DNA of 64,000 bases from Marinobacter iranensis. GTDB taxonomy: Bacteria > Pseudomonadota > Gammaproteobacteria > Pseudomonadales > Oleiphilaceae. Position 1 is the first letter of the stretch, and every line of letters starts with the position of its first letter. The notes under the pieces are model-generated. The model ran no database searches. It saw only the letters and a list, made by a program, of their open reading frames with translations, and was not told the origin of the DNA. A program made the translations under genes and the position numbers. Location of the stretch: positions 372,001 to 436,000 of the forward strand of contig NZ_JANCMW010000001.1 of the NCBI RefSeq assembly GCF_029207565.1, in the 5' to 3' direction. Shown in pieces: positions 43,495 to 53,498 of this stretch.

Positions 43495-44013
43495 CTACTC
43501 CCTTCCAACCCCCTCAAGCTCCGCTTCATTAATCCCCCAATCCACCGGCAAAATCCCATCCCTCACAAACCGGTGAAAACTGGAATACGGCCAGTCAACC
43601 GCGCGGTCGACGTAGCCGTGTTTGACGGGGTTGTAATGGATGTAGTCGACATGCTGGTTGAAGTCGTTCTCGTCCCTGATGGTGTGTTCCCAGTAGCGCT
43701 TTTGCCAGAGTAATTTGGCAGCTCCTGCTCTATCTTGCGAATACTGTCGAAAGCCTTTGGTGAATCCGCCTTTAATCAAGCGCCAGCGGGTTGAATAGTT
43801 GGTGTCATCGGCCGGCAGGGTCCAGATGCAGTGGATGTGGTCGGGGAGGACGACCATGGCGTCGATGGTGAAGGGGTGGCGGTGGATAACGTTGCGGAGG
43901 GTGGTTCTCAGGCGCTGAACCGCGGCGGGGTTGTTGAAGAGTGGGGCGCGGTTGGCGGTTACCACGGTGAAAAAGTAGGTGCCGCCAGGGTGGCGGTTGC
44001 GGCGGTAGTTCAT
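43495..44013 (-). CDS. REP-associated tyrosine transposase (RAYT)
   Basis: 172 residues, a Y1 single-strand transposase of the TnpA_REP group. The HUH motif is in VLPDHIHCIWTLP and the catalytic Tyr region in FNQHVDYIHYNPVKHG. The amino terminus YRRNRHPGGTYFFTVVTANR is also family-like. TnpA_REP of E. coli recognises GTAG plus the REP hairpin and cuts single-stranded REP DNA. Here REPs flank the gene on both sides (43454; 44072 and 44127). I prefer ATG 44013, 6 bases after AAGGA; ATG 44016 is adjacent. The longer frame upstream is just translated REP. Confidence 0.93.
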   Translation of the reverse strand: MNYRRNRHPGGTYFFTVVTANRAPLFNNPAAVQRLRTTLRNVIHRHPFTIDAMVVLPDHIHCIWTLPADDTNYSTRWRLIKGGFTKGFRQYSQDRAGAAKLLWQKRYWEHTIRDENDFNQHVDYIHYNPVKHGYVDRAVDWPYSSFHRFVRDGILPVDWGINEAELEGVGRE

Positions 44014-44071
44014 CATACGTCCTTGTATGGTTTGGTGGTGTTTTCGGATTTTGGCAGTTGTTTTCGGGTTT

Positions 44072-44103
44072 GTCGGATTACGCCTTCGGCTAATCCGACC
44101 TAC
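44072..44103 (-). repeat. REP unit, inverted
   Basis: GTCGGATTA, loop CGCCTTCGGC, TAATCCGACCTAC; 58 bases upstream of the RAYT start. Confidence 0.9.
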
Positions 44104-44126
44104 ATGAAGCATCGACCTGTGGAATC

Positions 44127-44158
44127 GTAGGTCGGATTAGCCGAAGGCGTAATCCGAC
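44127..44158 (+). repeat. REP unit, forward
   Basis: GTAG head, loop GCCGAAGGC; 23 bases from the inverted unit. It abuts the truncated dehydrogenase gene. Confidence 0.9.
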
Positions 44159-44165
44159 AAATGCC

Positions 44166-44228
44166 GACGTTATCACCGAATACCTGGCCGCCGCCGGTAA
44201 TTGCAACCACGGAATCTTGAAGTTTCAT
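44166..44228 (-). pseudogene. Amino-terminal stub of a short-chain dehydrogenase, cut by a REP
   Basis: From ATG 44228 the minus strand reads MKLQDSVVAITGGGQ, the first strand and start of the TGGGxGLG cofactor loop of an SDR. The sequence then diverges (VFGDNV) and runs into GICRI, which is REP-flanking sequence. The rest of the gene is absent from the window. It is divergent from fxsA. Confidence 0.7.
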
Positions 44229-44324
44229 GTTTTGCCCTAAGGTAATGAGTGAACAAGCGAGGCGAGTATACCAGAGCTGTTTATCGCCGCTGCAACCAGA
44301 CACAGTGCATTCCGGGAGGCTCTT

Positions 44325-44912
44325 TTGGGCATTTTTCTTTTTCTGTTCATTGTTATGCCCATCGTCGAAATGACGATTCTGATCAAGGTGGGAACCATCA
44401 TCGGTGCCCTTAACACTGTCGGGCTTGTCCTGCTGACGGCGATCATCGGTGCCGCCTTGCTGAGGCAGCAGGGATTGGCAACTCTGTTGAAGGCCAACCA
44501 GCGGATCAACAGTGGTGAGCTGCCGGCGAAGGAAGTGGCTGAGGGCCTGATCCTGGCGGTGGGCGGTGCCCTGCTGCTGACCCCTGGCTTCGTGACCGAC
44601 ACCATCGGTTTCCTGTGCCTGATCCCGGGTACCCGTCACTGGCTGGCGGCCCAGGCCCTGAAACGGATGGTGGTGGCCGGGCAGTCCGGCGGCTTCACTT
44701 TTACCGCGGGCCAGCGTGGTCCGTCTCAGGGGCAGGGGCCGTTTGGCGGCCGCGAAGGGCCCTTTGGGCGCCAGAATCCCTTTGACCGGAATGACGACAT
44801 CATTGAAGGGGAATACCGCGACGAAACCGAGCGTGAGTATGATCGCCTCCACGGGAACGCTCACGATCGTGAGAGCCGGGGAGAAGACGATGATCAATCG
44901 AAAAAAAACTGA
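44325..44912 (+). CDS. fxsA: FxsA family membrane protein
   Basis: 195 residues. Two to three membrane helices (IFLFLFIVMPIVEMTILIKV, LNTVGLVLLTAIIGAALL) and the LILAVGGALLLTPGFVTDTI stretch define the family. In E. coli FxsA overproduction blocks phage T7 exclusion by F plasmids; its normal role is unclear. The carboxy tail is Gly/Arg/Asp-rich and disordered. The start is a TTG 5 bases after GGGAGG. The gene precedes groESL, as commonly seen in gammaproteobacteria. Confidence 0.9.
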   Translation: MGIFLFLFIVMPIVEMTILIKVGTIIGALNTVGLVLLTAIIGAALLRQQGLATLLKANQRINSGELPAKEVAEGLILAVGGALLLTPGFVTDTIGFLCLIPGTRHWLAAQALKRMVVAGQSGGFTFTAGQRGPSQGQGPFGGREGPFGRQNPFDRNDDIIEGEYRDETEREYDRLHGNAHDRESRGEDDDQSKKN

Positions 44913-44932
44913 AAAATTTTTTCGCCGAAGTG

Positions 44933-44960
44933 TTGAAAACGAATCCGCCACCCCCACATA
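44933..44960 (+). promoter_or_regulatory. Heat-shock (sigma-32) promoter of groES-groEL
   Basis: TTGAAA, 12 bases, CCCCCACATA, matching the CTTGAAA / CCCCAT-T pattern; ~115 bases before groES. Confidence 0.8.
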
Positions 44961-45074
44961 GGTTTCACAAGTTCGCTGCGGGCTAATAACCGCTGTAAAA
45001 CAGTTGGTTAAAAGCCCCGGCTTTTAACGCAACCATCATTGCCAAACCTAACCTGACATTGGAGATATCGAGCA

Positions 45075-45362
45075 ATGAAAATTCGTCCGCTACACGATCG
45101 TGTTGTCGTGCGCCGTAAGGAAGAAGAAGAGAAAACAGCTGGTGGCATCGTGCTGCCGGGCAATGCCAAGGAGAAGCCGTCCCAGGGCGAGGTTATCGCC
45201 GTAGGTAATGGCCGTATTCTCGACAATGGCGAAACCCGTGCACTGGCGGTCAAGGTGGGTGACACCGTGGTCTTTGGCCAGTACGCCGGTAACACCGTAA
45301 AGGTTGACGGCGAAGACCTGCTCATTATGAGCGAAAACGACATTTTCGGCGTTCTCGAGTAA
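45075..45362 (+). CDS. groS: Co-chaperonin GroES
   Basis: 95 residues. [20 protein letters not shown] and the mobile loop [20 protein letters not shown] are diagnostic. It caps GroEL and encloses substrate. GGAGAT precedes the ATG. It shares an operon with groEL, 65 bases downstream, and is heat-induced by the promoter at 44933. Confidence 0.98.
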   Translation: MKIRPLHDRVVVRRKEEEEKTAGGIVLPGNAKEKPSQGEVIAVGNGRILDNGETRALAVKVGDTVVFGQYAGNTVKVDGEDLLIMSENDIFGVLE

Positions 45363-45409
45363 GCGCTCGGTTACGCAGCAATCCGATTGAACGATTAAAT
45401 TGGGTTTAA

Positions 45410-47080
<1,671 letters not shown>

Positions 47081-47139
47081 TGCCGGCCTGACCCCGGACC
47101 ATTTCTCATTTTTCGGGAAATGGCCCCATAAACCCGGAA

Positions 47140-47183
47140 AACCCCGCATCGGTTCACACTGTTGCGGGGTTTTTTGTTTTTTT
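47140..47183 (+). terminator. Terminator after groEL
   Basis: AACCCCGCA and TGCGGGGTT arms with a 14-base loop, then T runs. Confidence 0.92.
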
Positions 47184-47247
47184 GTCATGAACTTGCGAAA
47201 TGGCTTTGCTAGACTCGGCAACCGGCCATTCACCTTTGTGACACTGT

Positions 47248-48042
47248 ATGAGCGAAACCCCCGCAAAAGCCTTTCTCAGACCTGGCAAGGTGTTCCTGCT
47301 GACCCTTGCCGGTGTGCTGATTTATCTGGTTGCGCTGGTGGTTCTCGTGCCCGCCGGGTGGTTATGGCATCAGGCTTCCGCCCATATTGAACTCCCACCG
47401 GAAATTCAGGTCAGGCAGGTATCCGGTAAAGCCTGGTCAGGCGCGGCAGGTGTCATGGTGGCGGGTTATCCTGTCAGGCTGGAATGGCGCCTGGGGATGC
47501 CCTCTGTGTCGGGATTATCATTACCCGTGGGGTTTTCCCTGCTGTCGTCACAGTCTTCAGTGGATGGCAGTGTTAGTCTGGGTTGGCAGGGTGCCGGTAG
47601 CCTCAGTGCCAGTGGCCGGCTGGCAGTGGCCGAGTTTGAGGAGCTGATTCGGCGCAGTGGAGGAGCGGTCATAGAAGGTGACGTGACCATTGACCGGCTG
47701 GAGCTCTCCTGGCAAGACGGCCGTGTAACCCAGGCGGACGGCGTCGGCCGCTGGGCCGGAGGTCAGGTCACCTGGCCCATGGGTAGCGGCACTGGCCAGG
47801 CAGAGTTTCCGCCAATGCGGGCGACTATGGATAGCACGGCTGATGGTGTTGCGCTGGTAGTCTCGGAGCAGGGCGGCGATGGCCCTGCGGCGGACGCCGA
47901 AATACGCTGGAACGGTATGATGGAATTGCGGGTGTACAAACGCATGGTCGATCTGGCGGGCCAACCCTGGCCAGATTCCGCACGCCCAAGTGATGTTGTT
48001 TTTAAAGTCAGGCAGCCATTGATTCCTGGAGGCGCTTTGTGA
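47248..48042 (+). CDS. gspN: Type II secretion system protein N
   Basis: 264 residues. One amino-terminal membrane helix (FLLTLAGVLIYLVALVVLVP) and a periplasmic beta-rich domain with VRQVSGKAWSGAAGVMVAGY, the GspN signature. It is an accessory inner-membrane component of the type II secretion machine. The stop overlaps the gspC start. Only N, C and D of the system are in the window, so the pseudopilus and ATPase genes must lie elsewhere. Confidence 0.88.
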   Translation: MSETPAKAFLRPGKVFLLTLAGVLIYLVALVVLVPAGWLWHQASAHIELPPEIQVRQVSGKAWSGAAGVMVAGYPVRLEWRLGMPSVSGLSLPVGFSLLSSQSSVDGSVSLGWQGAGSLSASGRLAVAEFEELIRRSGGAVIEGDVTIDRLELSWQDGRVTQADGVGRWAGGQVTWPMGSGTGQAEFPPMRATMDSTADGVALVVSEQGGDGPAADAEIRWNGMMELRVYKRMVDLAGQPWPDSARPSDVVFKVRQPLIPGGAL

Positions 48043-48890
48043 TGGCGGTGGCGTCTGTTATGGGTAGCCGGCGAGTTCCCTGGTTACTGGCTAATCTGTT
48101 ACTGGCCGGATTAGTGGTTTATGTTGCGCTCCTGTTGGCGCAGACTACGTGGCTGATTGCCTGGGACGAGCGCCCGGTTGCCCTGGCACCCGCATCGACC
48201 AACAGCGGAAGCGGCGCGGGTTCCGGCAGGATGCAGCCGCTGGCGGCCCACGAATTCTTCGGCAGGTCCGAGGAGCAGGCGAGAGTGGCGGAAGTGGTGC
48301 GGCGGTCAGCGCCCGAAACCAGGCTCAACCTCAGGCTTGAAGGTGTGTTGGTGGGAGAGCGCCCGGAGGACTCCGGTGCTATAGTTGCGGGAAGCAACGG
48401 CGTAACGGAGCACTATCGTGTGGGTGACGTGCTGCCTGGTAACGCAATGCTTGCTGAGGTGGAACCAGGCCGAGTGTTGATTCGCAGGAATGGACAATAC
48501 GAAACCCTCACCTTTGAGGAACAACTGTCAACGGATCTGGTTGAGGATGTGGAGGAAGGGCCGGCGGAATCCTCACCTGAGCAATTCCTGAGCGAGGCCC
48601 GGGAGCAGCTCAATTCCCAGGGCGTTGCCGCTCTGGCTCCATACGGGCTTAGCCCGGCCGGCGACGGCAGTTCCGGTTATGTCTATGACGGTTCGAATGC
48701 CATGCTCAATGCGGTCAACCTAAGGGCGGGTGACGTGATCACCGCCGTTAACGGGCAGCGTCTGGGCAATCTTGAGCAGGATATGATGCTTTTTGAGAAT
48801 TGGCGGTCTGAGCCGCAACTGGAAATTGAAATTGAACGAGACGGATCCATTCTGACCGTAAGTTATGCCATACCTGAACAGTGGCGCTGA
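48042..48890 (+). CDS. gspC: Type II secretion system protein C
   Basis: About 282 residues. A membrane helix (WLLANLLLAGLVVYVALLLA) is followed by the homology region (RLNLRLEGVLVGERPEDSGA through YRVGDVLPGNAMLAEV) that touches secretin N0, and a PDZ-like domain at the end (LRAGDVITAVNGQRLGNLEQ). It links the inner-membrane platform to the GspD secretin. ATG 48042 overlaps the upstream stop; GTG 48039, nearer to GGAGG, is an equal alternative. Confidence 0.9.
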   Translation: MAVASVMGSRRVPWLLANLLLAGLVVYVALLLAQTTWLIAWDERPVALAPASTNSGSGAGSGRMQPLAAHEFFGRSEEQARVAEVVRRSAPETRLNLRLEGVLVGERPEDSGAIVAGSNGVTEHYRVGDVLPGNAMLAEVEPGRVLIRRNGQYETLTFEEQLSTDLVEDVEEGPAESSPEQFLSEAREQLNSQGVAALAPYGLSPAGDGSSGYVYDGSNAMLNAVNLRAGDVITAVNGQRLGNLEQDMMLFENWRSEPQLEIEIERDGSILTVSYAIPEQWR

Positions 48891-48922
48891 ACGGATTTAA
48901 CGATACAGGACAATAACGCCAG

Positions 48923-50872
48923 ATGCTTAACCACAGATCCAAACTATTCCGGGCCTTTGTTCTGGCCCTGCTGATGCCCCTTATGTCTGTTGCTTACGGG
49001 CAGGAAGAAACCTGGCGATTGAATCTCAAGGATGCCGACATCCGTGCTTTTGTCACCCAGGTGGCGGATATTACCGGTTACAGCTTCGTGGTGGACCCCC
49101 GGGTGAAGGGCAAGGTCACAGTGCTCTCCAGCGCTCCCATGAACAAGGATGAGATCTACGACCTGTTCCTGGCCGTGTTGCAGGTCCATGGTTTTACCGC
49201 CATTCCCGGTGAGGAAGTGATCAAGGTGGTGCAGCAGGTGGATGCCAAACAGTCCGCTGAATCATTGGACAGGTTCACTGAGACGCCATCGGAACAGCTG
49301 ATTACCCGTGTCATCCAGATTGATAACGCCAATGCCCTGGAGCTGGTGCCCATCCTTCGGCCCCTGGTTGCCAAATACGGCCATCTTGCCGGAGTGGCAG
49401 CCGCCAACGCCCTGATTATCAGCGATCACTCATCCAACATTCGTCGCATTGAACAGATCGTAACGGAGCTGGACAGCCCTTCGAAGTACGAAGTGGAAGT
49501 GATTCAGCTGGAAGAAGCCTGGGTGGGTGATATGGTTGAGTTGCTGCAGGAACTGGCACCGGCTGAACTCGGGCAGGGTGGCGGCGAAAACGCAGCCCGC
49601 AAATACAGTGTGACTGCGGATGAGCGCAGTAACCGCCTGATCCTGCGGGGTGACGAAACCTTCCGCGACAAGATGCGGGAGCTGATCATGAAGCTGGACC
49701 AGCCTTCGGCGACCGGTGGCACCACCAAGGTTATACGCTTGAGCCACGCCGATGCTGAGAACCTGACAGAGATCCTCAAAGGCGTGATGGGCGAGGTGGC
49801 CAAGGAGTCGTCCGGGGGAACTGGAGGTGCCGGTGCCAGCTCGGGAAGCGGCCGCAACACCAGTTTTTCGGTTTTTGCGGATGAGGGCCTGAACGCACTG
49901 GTGGTGCGCGGTGAGCCGTCGATGATGCAGGAAGCCGAAATGATCGTTGAGGCGCTGGACGTACGTCGCGCCCAGGTCATGATTGAAGCGGCCATTGTCG
50001 AAATCAGTGATGAGCTGGGACAGGACCTTGGCGTTCAGTTGGCAGTTGGTGATGAGTCGGGTGGTTCCACACCGGTGGCAGGCACCAACTTCGATAATGT
50101 CGGCAAGAGCCTGGGTGATGTACTGGGTGCTATCCTGTCCGAGTCTGTTCTGGCGCCTGCCGTGGGCGGCATCACCATTGGTGCGGGCCAGCGTAACGAG
50201 GACGGCGTGTCCTGGGGCGTTCTGTTGCAGGCGCTATCAACCTCGGCAGCAGCAAACCTGTTGTCCACGCCCAGCATTATCACCCTGGATAACCAGGAAT
50301 CCGAGATTATCGTGGGTCAGAACGTCCCGTTCCGAACCGGCCAGTCCACCGTTACCGGCGACGGCACCACCAACCCGTTCACCACGATTGAGCGCCGGGA
50401 TATCGGCCTGACCCTGAAAGTCACGCCGACCATCAGTGCCGATGGGCTTGTGCGCCTGGTGGTGGAACAGTCGACGGAAAGTATCGGGGACAGTATTGAA
50501 GCCGCCTCGGACATCATCACCAACAAACGTGAGATCAAGACCACGGTCCTGGCGGATGATGGCGAGACGATCGTACTGGGTGGCCTGACGACTGACGACT
50601 TCCAGGTCAACAAAAGTAAGGTTCCCCTGCTTGGCGATATCCCTTTACTGGGCAGGCTGTTTTCATCGGAATCTGAGCGTAGGATAAAGCGCAACCTGCT
50701 GGTTTTCCTGCGCCCGACCATTATGCTCGACAAGTCCGACGCCATTGCGGCGACGGATGAGAAGTTCCAGAGCCTCTGGGAAATCAACCTCGGTGTGCGC
50801 AAGAAGCTTGGCCTGCCGGACCCCAAAAGCCCTCCTACAAAAGACTCCCTGTTCCAGCCGCAGACGGACTGA
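48923..50872 (+). CDS. gspD: Type II secretion system secretin D
   Basis: 649 residues. The signal peptide ends near residue 26 (SVAYG-QEE). Domains N0-N3 follow (NLKDADIRAFVTQVADITGY; EVIQLEEAWVGDMVELLQEL), then the outer-membrane secretin core with NLLSTPSIITLDNQESEI, VGQNVPFRTGQ and LLGDIPLLGRLF. It forms the outer-membrane channel. No lipobox is seen, so it would need a pilotin or assemble on its own. Confidence 0.96.
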   Translation: MLNHRSKLFRAFVLALLMPLMSVAYGQEETWRLNLKDADIRAFVTQVADITGYSFVVDPRVKGKVTVLSSAPMNKDEIYDLFLAVLQVHGFTAIPGEEVIKVVQQVDAKQSAESLDRFTETPSEQLITRVIQIDNANALELVPILRPLVAKYGHLAGVAAANALIISDHSSNIRRIEQIVTELDSPSKYEVEVIQLEEAWVGDMVELLQELAPAELGQGGGENAARKYSVTADERSNRLILRGDETFRDKMRELIMKLDQPSATGGTTKVIRLSHADAENLTEILKGVMGEVAKESSGGTGGAGASSGSGRNTSFSVFADEGLNALVVRGEPSMMQEAEMIVEALDVRRAQVMIEAAIVEISDELGQDLGVQLAVGDESGGSTPVAGTNFDNVGKSLGDVLGAILSESVLAPAVGGITIGAGQRNEDGVSWGVLLQALSTSAAANLLSTPSIITLDNQESEIIVGQNVPFRTGQSTVTGDGTTNPFTTIERRDIGLTLKVTPTISADGLVRLVVEQSTESIGDSIEAASDIITNKREIKTTVLADDGETIVLGGLTTDDFQVNKSKVPLLGDIPLLGRLFSSESERRIKRNLLVFLRPTIMLDKSDAIAATDEKFQSLWEINLGVRKKLGLPDPKSPPTKDSLFQPQTD

Positions 50873-50891
50873 TCTTCGGCCCGGCTGAAAA

Positions 50892-52862
50892 TCAGGCCTG
50901 CAGTGGCGGCATCGGGCAATCCAACTGATCCGCCACCAGGCGGATCAGTTCGTATTCCGTGGTTTTAACCCGTCCGTCTGCAAGCACGCAGTGGCCGCAG
51001 GCATCAAGAATACCTGGCTTGAGCAGTGGGGATAGTGTGTTCAGTTCCAGCAGCGCGTTGCGCAGGTGTTTGATGGAGACGGTTTCCAGCAGTTCCGGCC
51101 TGGCACGTCCCGTTGTAAAGCCCGCCATCGCCTCATCAAACAGTCTCTGGCTTCCAGCGCTGTCCTCCGCACCAGCCCTTGCCATCAGGCTGAACAAAAC
51201 CTGCAACTGGGCGATTACCGGCCGGTAGCTGCGGTGTCGTGTCGGCACAACCCGCGCAGAATCTCCTGCCAGGTGGCGGCGCAGGAATGTGTGCAGGGCC
51301 AGCTCGTACAGACTTAACCGATTGTCCGCCCGAATCAGTGCTTCCGTGCTTGATATCAGTTGGCGGCGTTCTTCGGGGTCAAGTTTTCGCAGGGCCGGCA
51401 TGGCCAGTTCCAGGGCGGGGAAGCGTACTGCATCACCCAGCGATGCGAGGGCAGGCAGCAGTTTATCCAGCAGTTCAGGATTGGGGGCGAAGAGTGACCC
51501 GGCAGTAATCAGTGAAAGTCGCTCCTGCTGTGACTGCGACGGTAAATAGTAAATCAGCAGTGCGTAACACAGCTGGATGGCGCCTGCCCGGGTATAGAGC
51601 AGGTTGCGGAAGGTGGAGGGCAGACTGTTGAGCAGGTCAACAGCGTAGTCTTCGCTGCGCTTGTTCACCGTACCCACCGCAGCCGAGAGCCTTTGTGGTG
51701 GTTGGGTGTTCAAGGGTGAAGTTGAGGCACCCGCACCAGAACTGAAGCCTGATATTGCCTCATGCGTGCTTGTGTTACCGGTGGCTGCGGGGGATGAACC
51801 AACCGATCGCAGGGCGCTCTCCGGTTCACTGTCCCGCAGGCGGCTGCGAAGGCGGGCAAACATCCCCGGCTGGATGGCTTCAATGCGTTCCTGTACCGGA
51901 GGGTGCGAGGCCAGCAATGCCGCGAATTTCATGCGTGTGCTTTCGCCGAAACACATATGGTTCATGTCGCTGGCGTGGCTGGTGGTGTCCAGGTAGCCGC
52001 CTTTGAGGCCGATCTTGAACAGGGCGCCGGCAATGCCTTCGGGGTTGCGGGTAAACTGCACGGAGGAGGCGTCTGCCAGCATTTCCCGTTGCCGCGAGAC
52101 TGCCGACTGGATCAGCCTTCCAAAGAACACGCCCACATAACCGATGACCAGTAGCGCCAGTCCCACCAGCCCGAAAATCGCTTCGCCACGCCGGTCCCGG
52201 GATGAGCGGGTGGAAAGGTGAGTGCGGTGGAACGACATTCTCAGCAGGAAGGCGCCAATCTGGCCGATCATCAGGATGCCGGCCAGGATGGCAATCAACC
52301 GGACATTCAGGCGCATATCGCCGTTCAGGACATGGCTGAACTCGTGGCCCACGACGCCCTGGAGCTCGTCACGGGTGAGTTGGGTCAGGGCACCATGGGT
52401 AACCACCATCACTGCTTCACCGGGCGTATAGCCGGCTACAAAGGCGTTGATACCGGTTTCATGGTCCATCACGTAGAGTTCCGGCACACTGATGCCGCTG
52501 GCGATGGACATTTCCTCGACAATATTGCGCAACCGGCGTTCGTCGGAATCTCTGGTGTCGGGGTCGATAGCGCGTGCACCAACCATTTTCGCCACCCGAT
52601 CACCACCGCCTGACAGGTCGGCCCAGCGGATCAGCGAACCAGCGCCAATCAGGGCAACAACGGCAAGTGCGGTGAACAGGCCATGCCGGCTCAGTAGCCA
52701 GTCTGCAAATGCCAGCCCGGTGTATTCGCTGCGGGTGACCAGGTAGCCCACCAGGCAAACGGCAAGCGTGATGATGGCCACGGCCGCCAGAAACAGGACC
52801 ACAAGCAGTCCTGTGTTCCGGCGGGCACTGGCCTGACGCTGGAAAAATCCGGGATGTGCCAT
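50892..52862 (-). CDS. M48-family membrane zinc metalloprotease
   Basis: 656 residues, about twice the length of HtpX. Two amino-terminal helices precede the peptidase domain. The zinc motif is VVGHEFSHVLNGDM (HExxH) near residue 170, and ADASSVQFTRNPEGIAGAL has the third-ligand region. The last ~250 residues are a helical, probably cytosolic extension. It is 11 bases from lemA, the usual partner, and probably the two act together at the membrane. Substrate unknown. Confidence 0.9.
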   Translation of the reverse strand: MAHPGFFQRQASARRNTGLLVVLFLAAVAIITLAVCLVGYLVTRSEYTGLAFADWLLSRHGLFTALAVVALIGAGSLIRWADLSGGGDRVAKMVGARAIDPDTRDSDERRLRNIVEEMSIASGISVPELYVMDHETGINAFVAGYTPGEAVMVVTHGALTQLTRDELQGVVGHEFSHVLNGDMRLNVRLIAILAGILMIGQIGAFLLRMSFHRTHLSTRSSRDRRGEAIFGLVGLALLVIGYVGVFFGRLIQSAVSRQREMLADASSVQFTRNPEGIAGALFKIGLKGGYLDTTSHASDMNHMCFGESTRMKFAALLASHPPVQERIEAIQPGMFARLRSRLRDSEPESALRSVGSSPAATGNTSTHEAISGFSSGAGASTSPLNTQPPQRLSAAVGTVNKRSEDYAVDLLNSLPSTFRNLLYTRAGAIQLCYALLIYYLPSQSQQERLSLITAGSLFAPNPELLDKLLPALASLGDAVRFPALELAMPALRKLDPEERRQLISSTEALIRADNRLSLYELALHTFLRRHLAGDSARVVPTRHRSYRPVIAQLQVLFSLMARAGAEDSAGSQRLFDEAMAGFTTGRARPELLETVSIKHLRNALLELNTLSPLLKPGILDACGHCVLADGRVKTTEYELIRLVADQLDCPMPPLQA

Positions 52863-52873
52863 GGCAACCCGCC

Positions 52874-53461
52874 TCAGAAGGCGACTTTGGGTGCCTGGCG
52901 GGCTTCAGGAGACTCCAGCTCTAACTGGGAGGATGGTTTGAAGGCGAACAGGCCGGCCACGATGTTGTTGGGGAACTGCTCACGGAAGATGTTGTAGCTC
53001 ATGACGCCGTCATTGTAGGCCTGGCGGGCGAAGGACACCCGGTTCTCGGTACTGGAAAGCTCTTCCATCAACTGCTGGATGGTTTCGTTGGCTTTCAGTT
53101 CCGGGTAGTTTTCTGCCACGGCGTAGAAATTGGCCAGGGCCTTGGACAGCATGTTTTCGGCACTGCCCAGGCGCTGGATCTTGCCGCCGTCGGCCGGGTC
53201 GCCGGCGGCGTCCTTCTGGGCGCTGACGGCATTGTTTCGGGCCTCCATCACTTCGGTGAGGGTGTTGCGCTCATGGGAGAGGTAGGCCTTGGCCGCTTCC
53301 ACCAGGTTGGGAATCAGGTCGTGGCGGCGCTGCAGTTGCACATCAATCTGGGCAAATCCGTTCTTGAACTGGTTTCGCAGGGAGACCAGGCGGTTGTAGA
53401 TAAAAACGATGTAGAAAACGACAACGGCAGTGACGATCAGGCCAATCAGTGTGGTTCCCAT
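52874..53461 (-). CDS. lemA: LemA family protein
   Basis: 195 residues. One amino-terminal membrane helix (TTLIGLIVTAVVVFYIVFIY) and a long helical bundle with NRLVSLRNQFKNGFAQIDVQ, RRHDLIPNLVEAAKAYLSHE and the YNDGVMSYNIFREQFPNNIV stretch. The function is unknown, but pairing with M48 proteases is recurrent. First gene of the pair. Confidence 0.94.
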   Translation of the reverse strand: MGTTLIGLIVTAVVVFYIVFIYNRLVSLRNQFKNGFAQIDVQLQRRHDLIPNLVEAAKAYLSHERNTLTEVMEARNNAVSAQKDAAGDPADGGKIQRLGSAENMLSKALANFYAVAENYPELKANETIQQLMEELSSTENRVSFARQAYNDGVMSYNIFREQFPNNIVAGLFAFKPSSQLELESPEARQAPKVAF

Positions 53462-53498
53462 AGCGACTCCTTGCGTTCCTGGTGGGGCGGTTCAGTGT

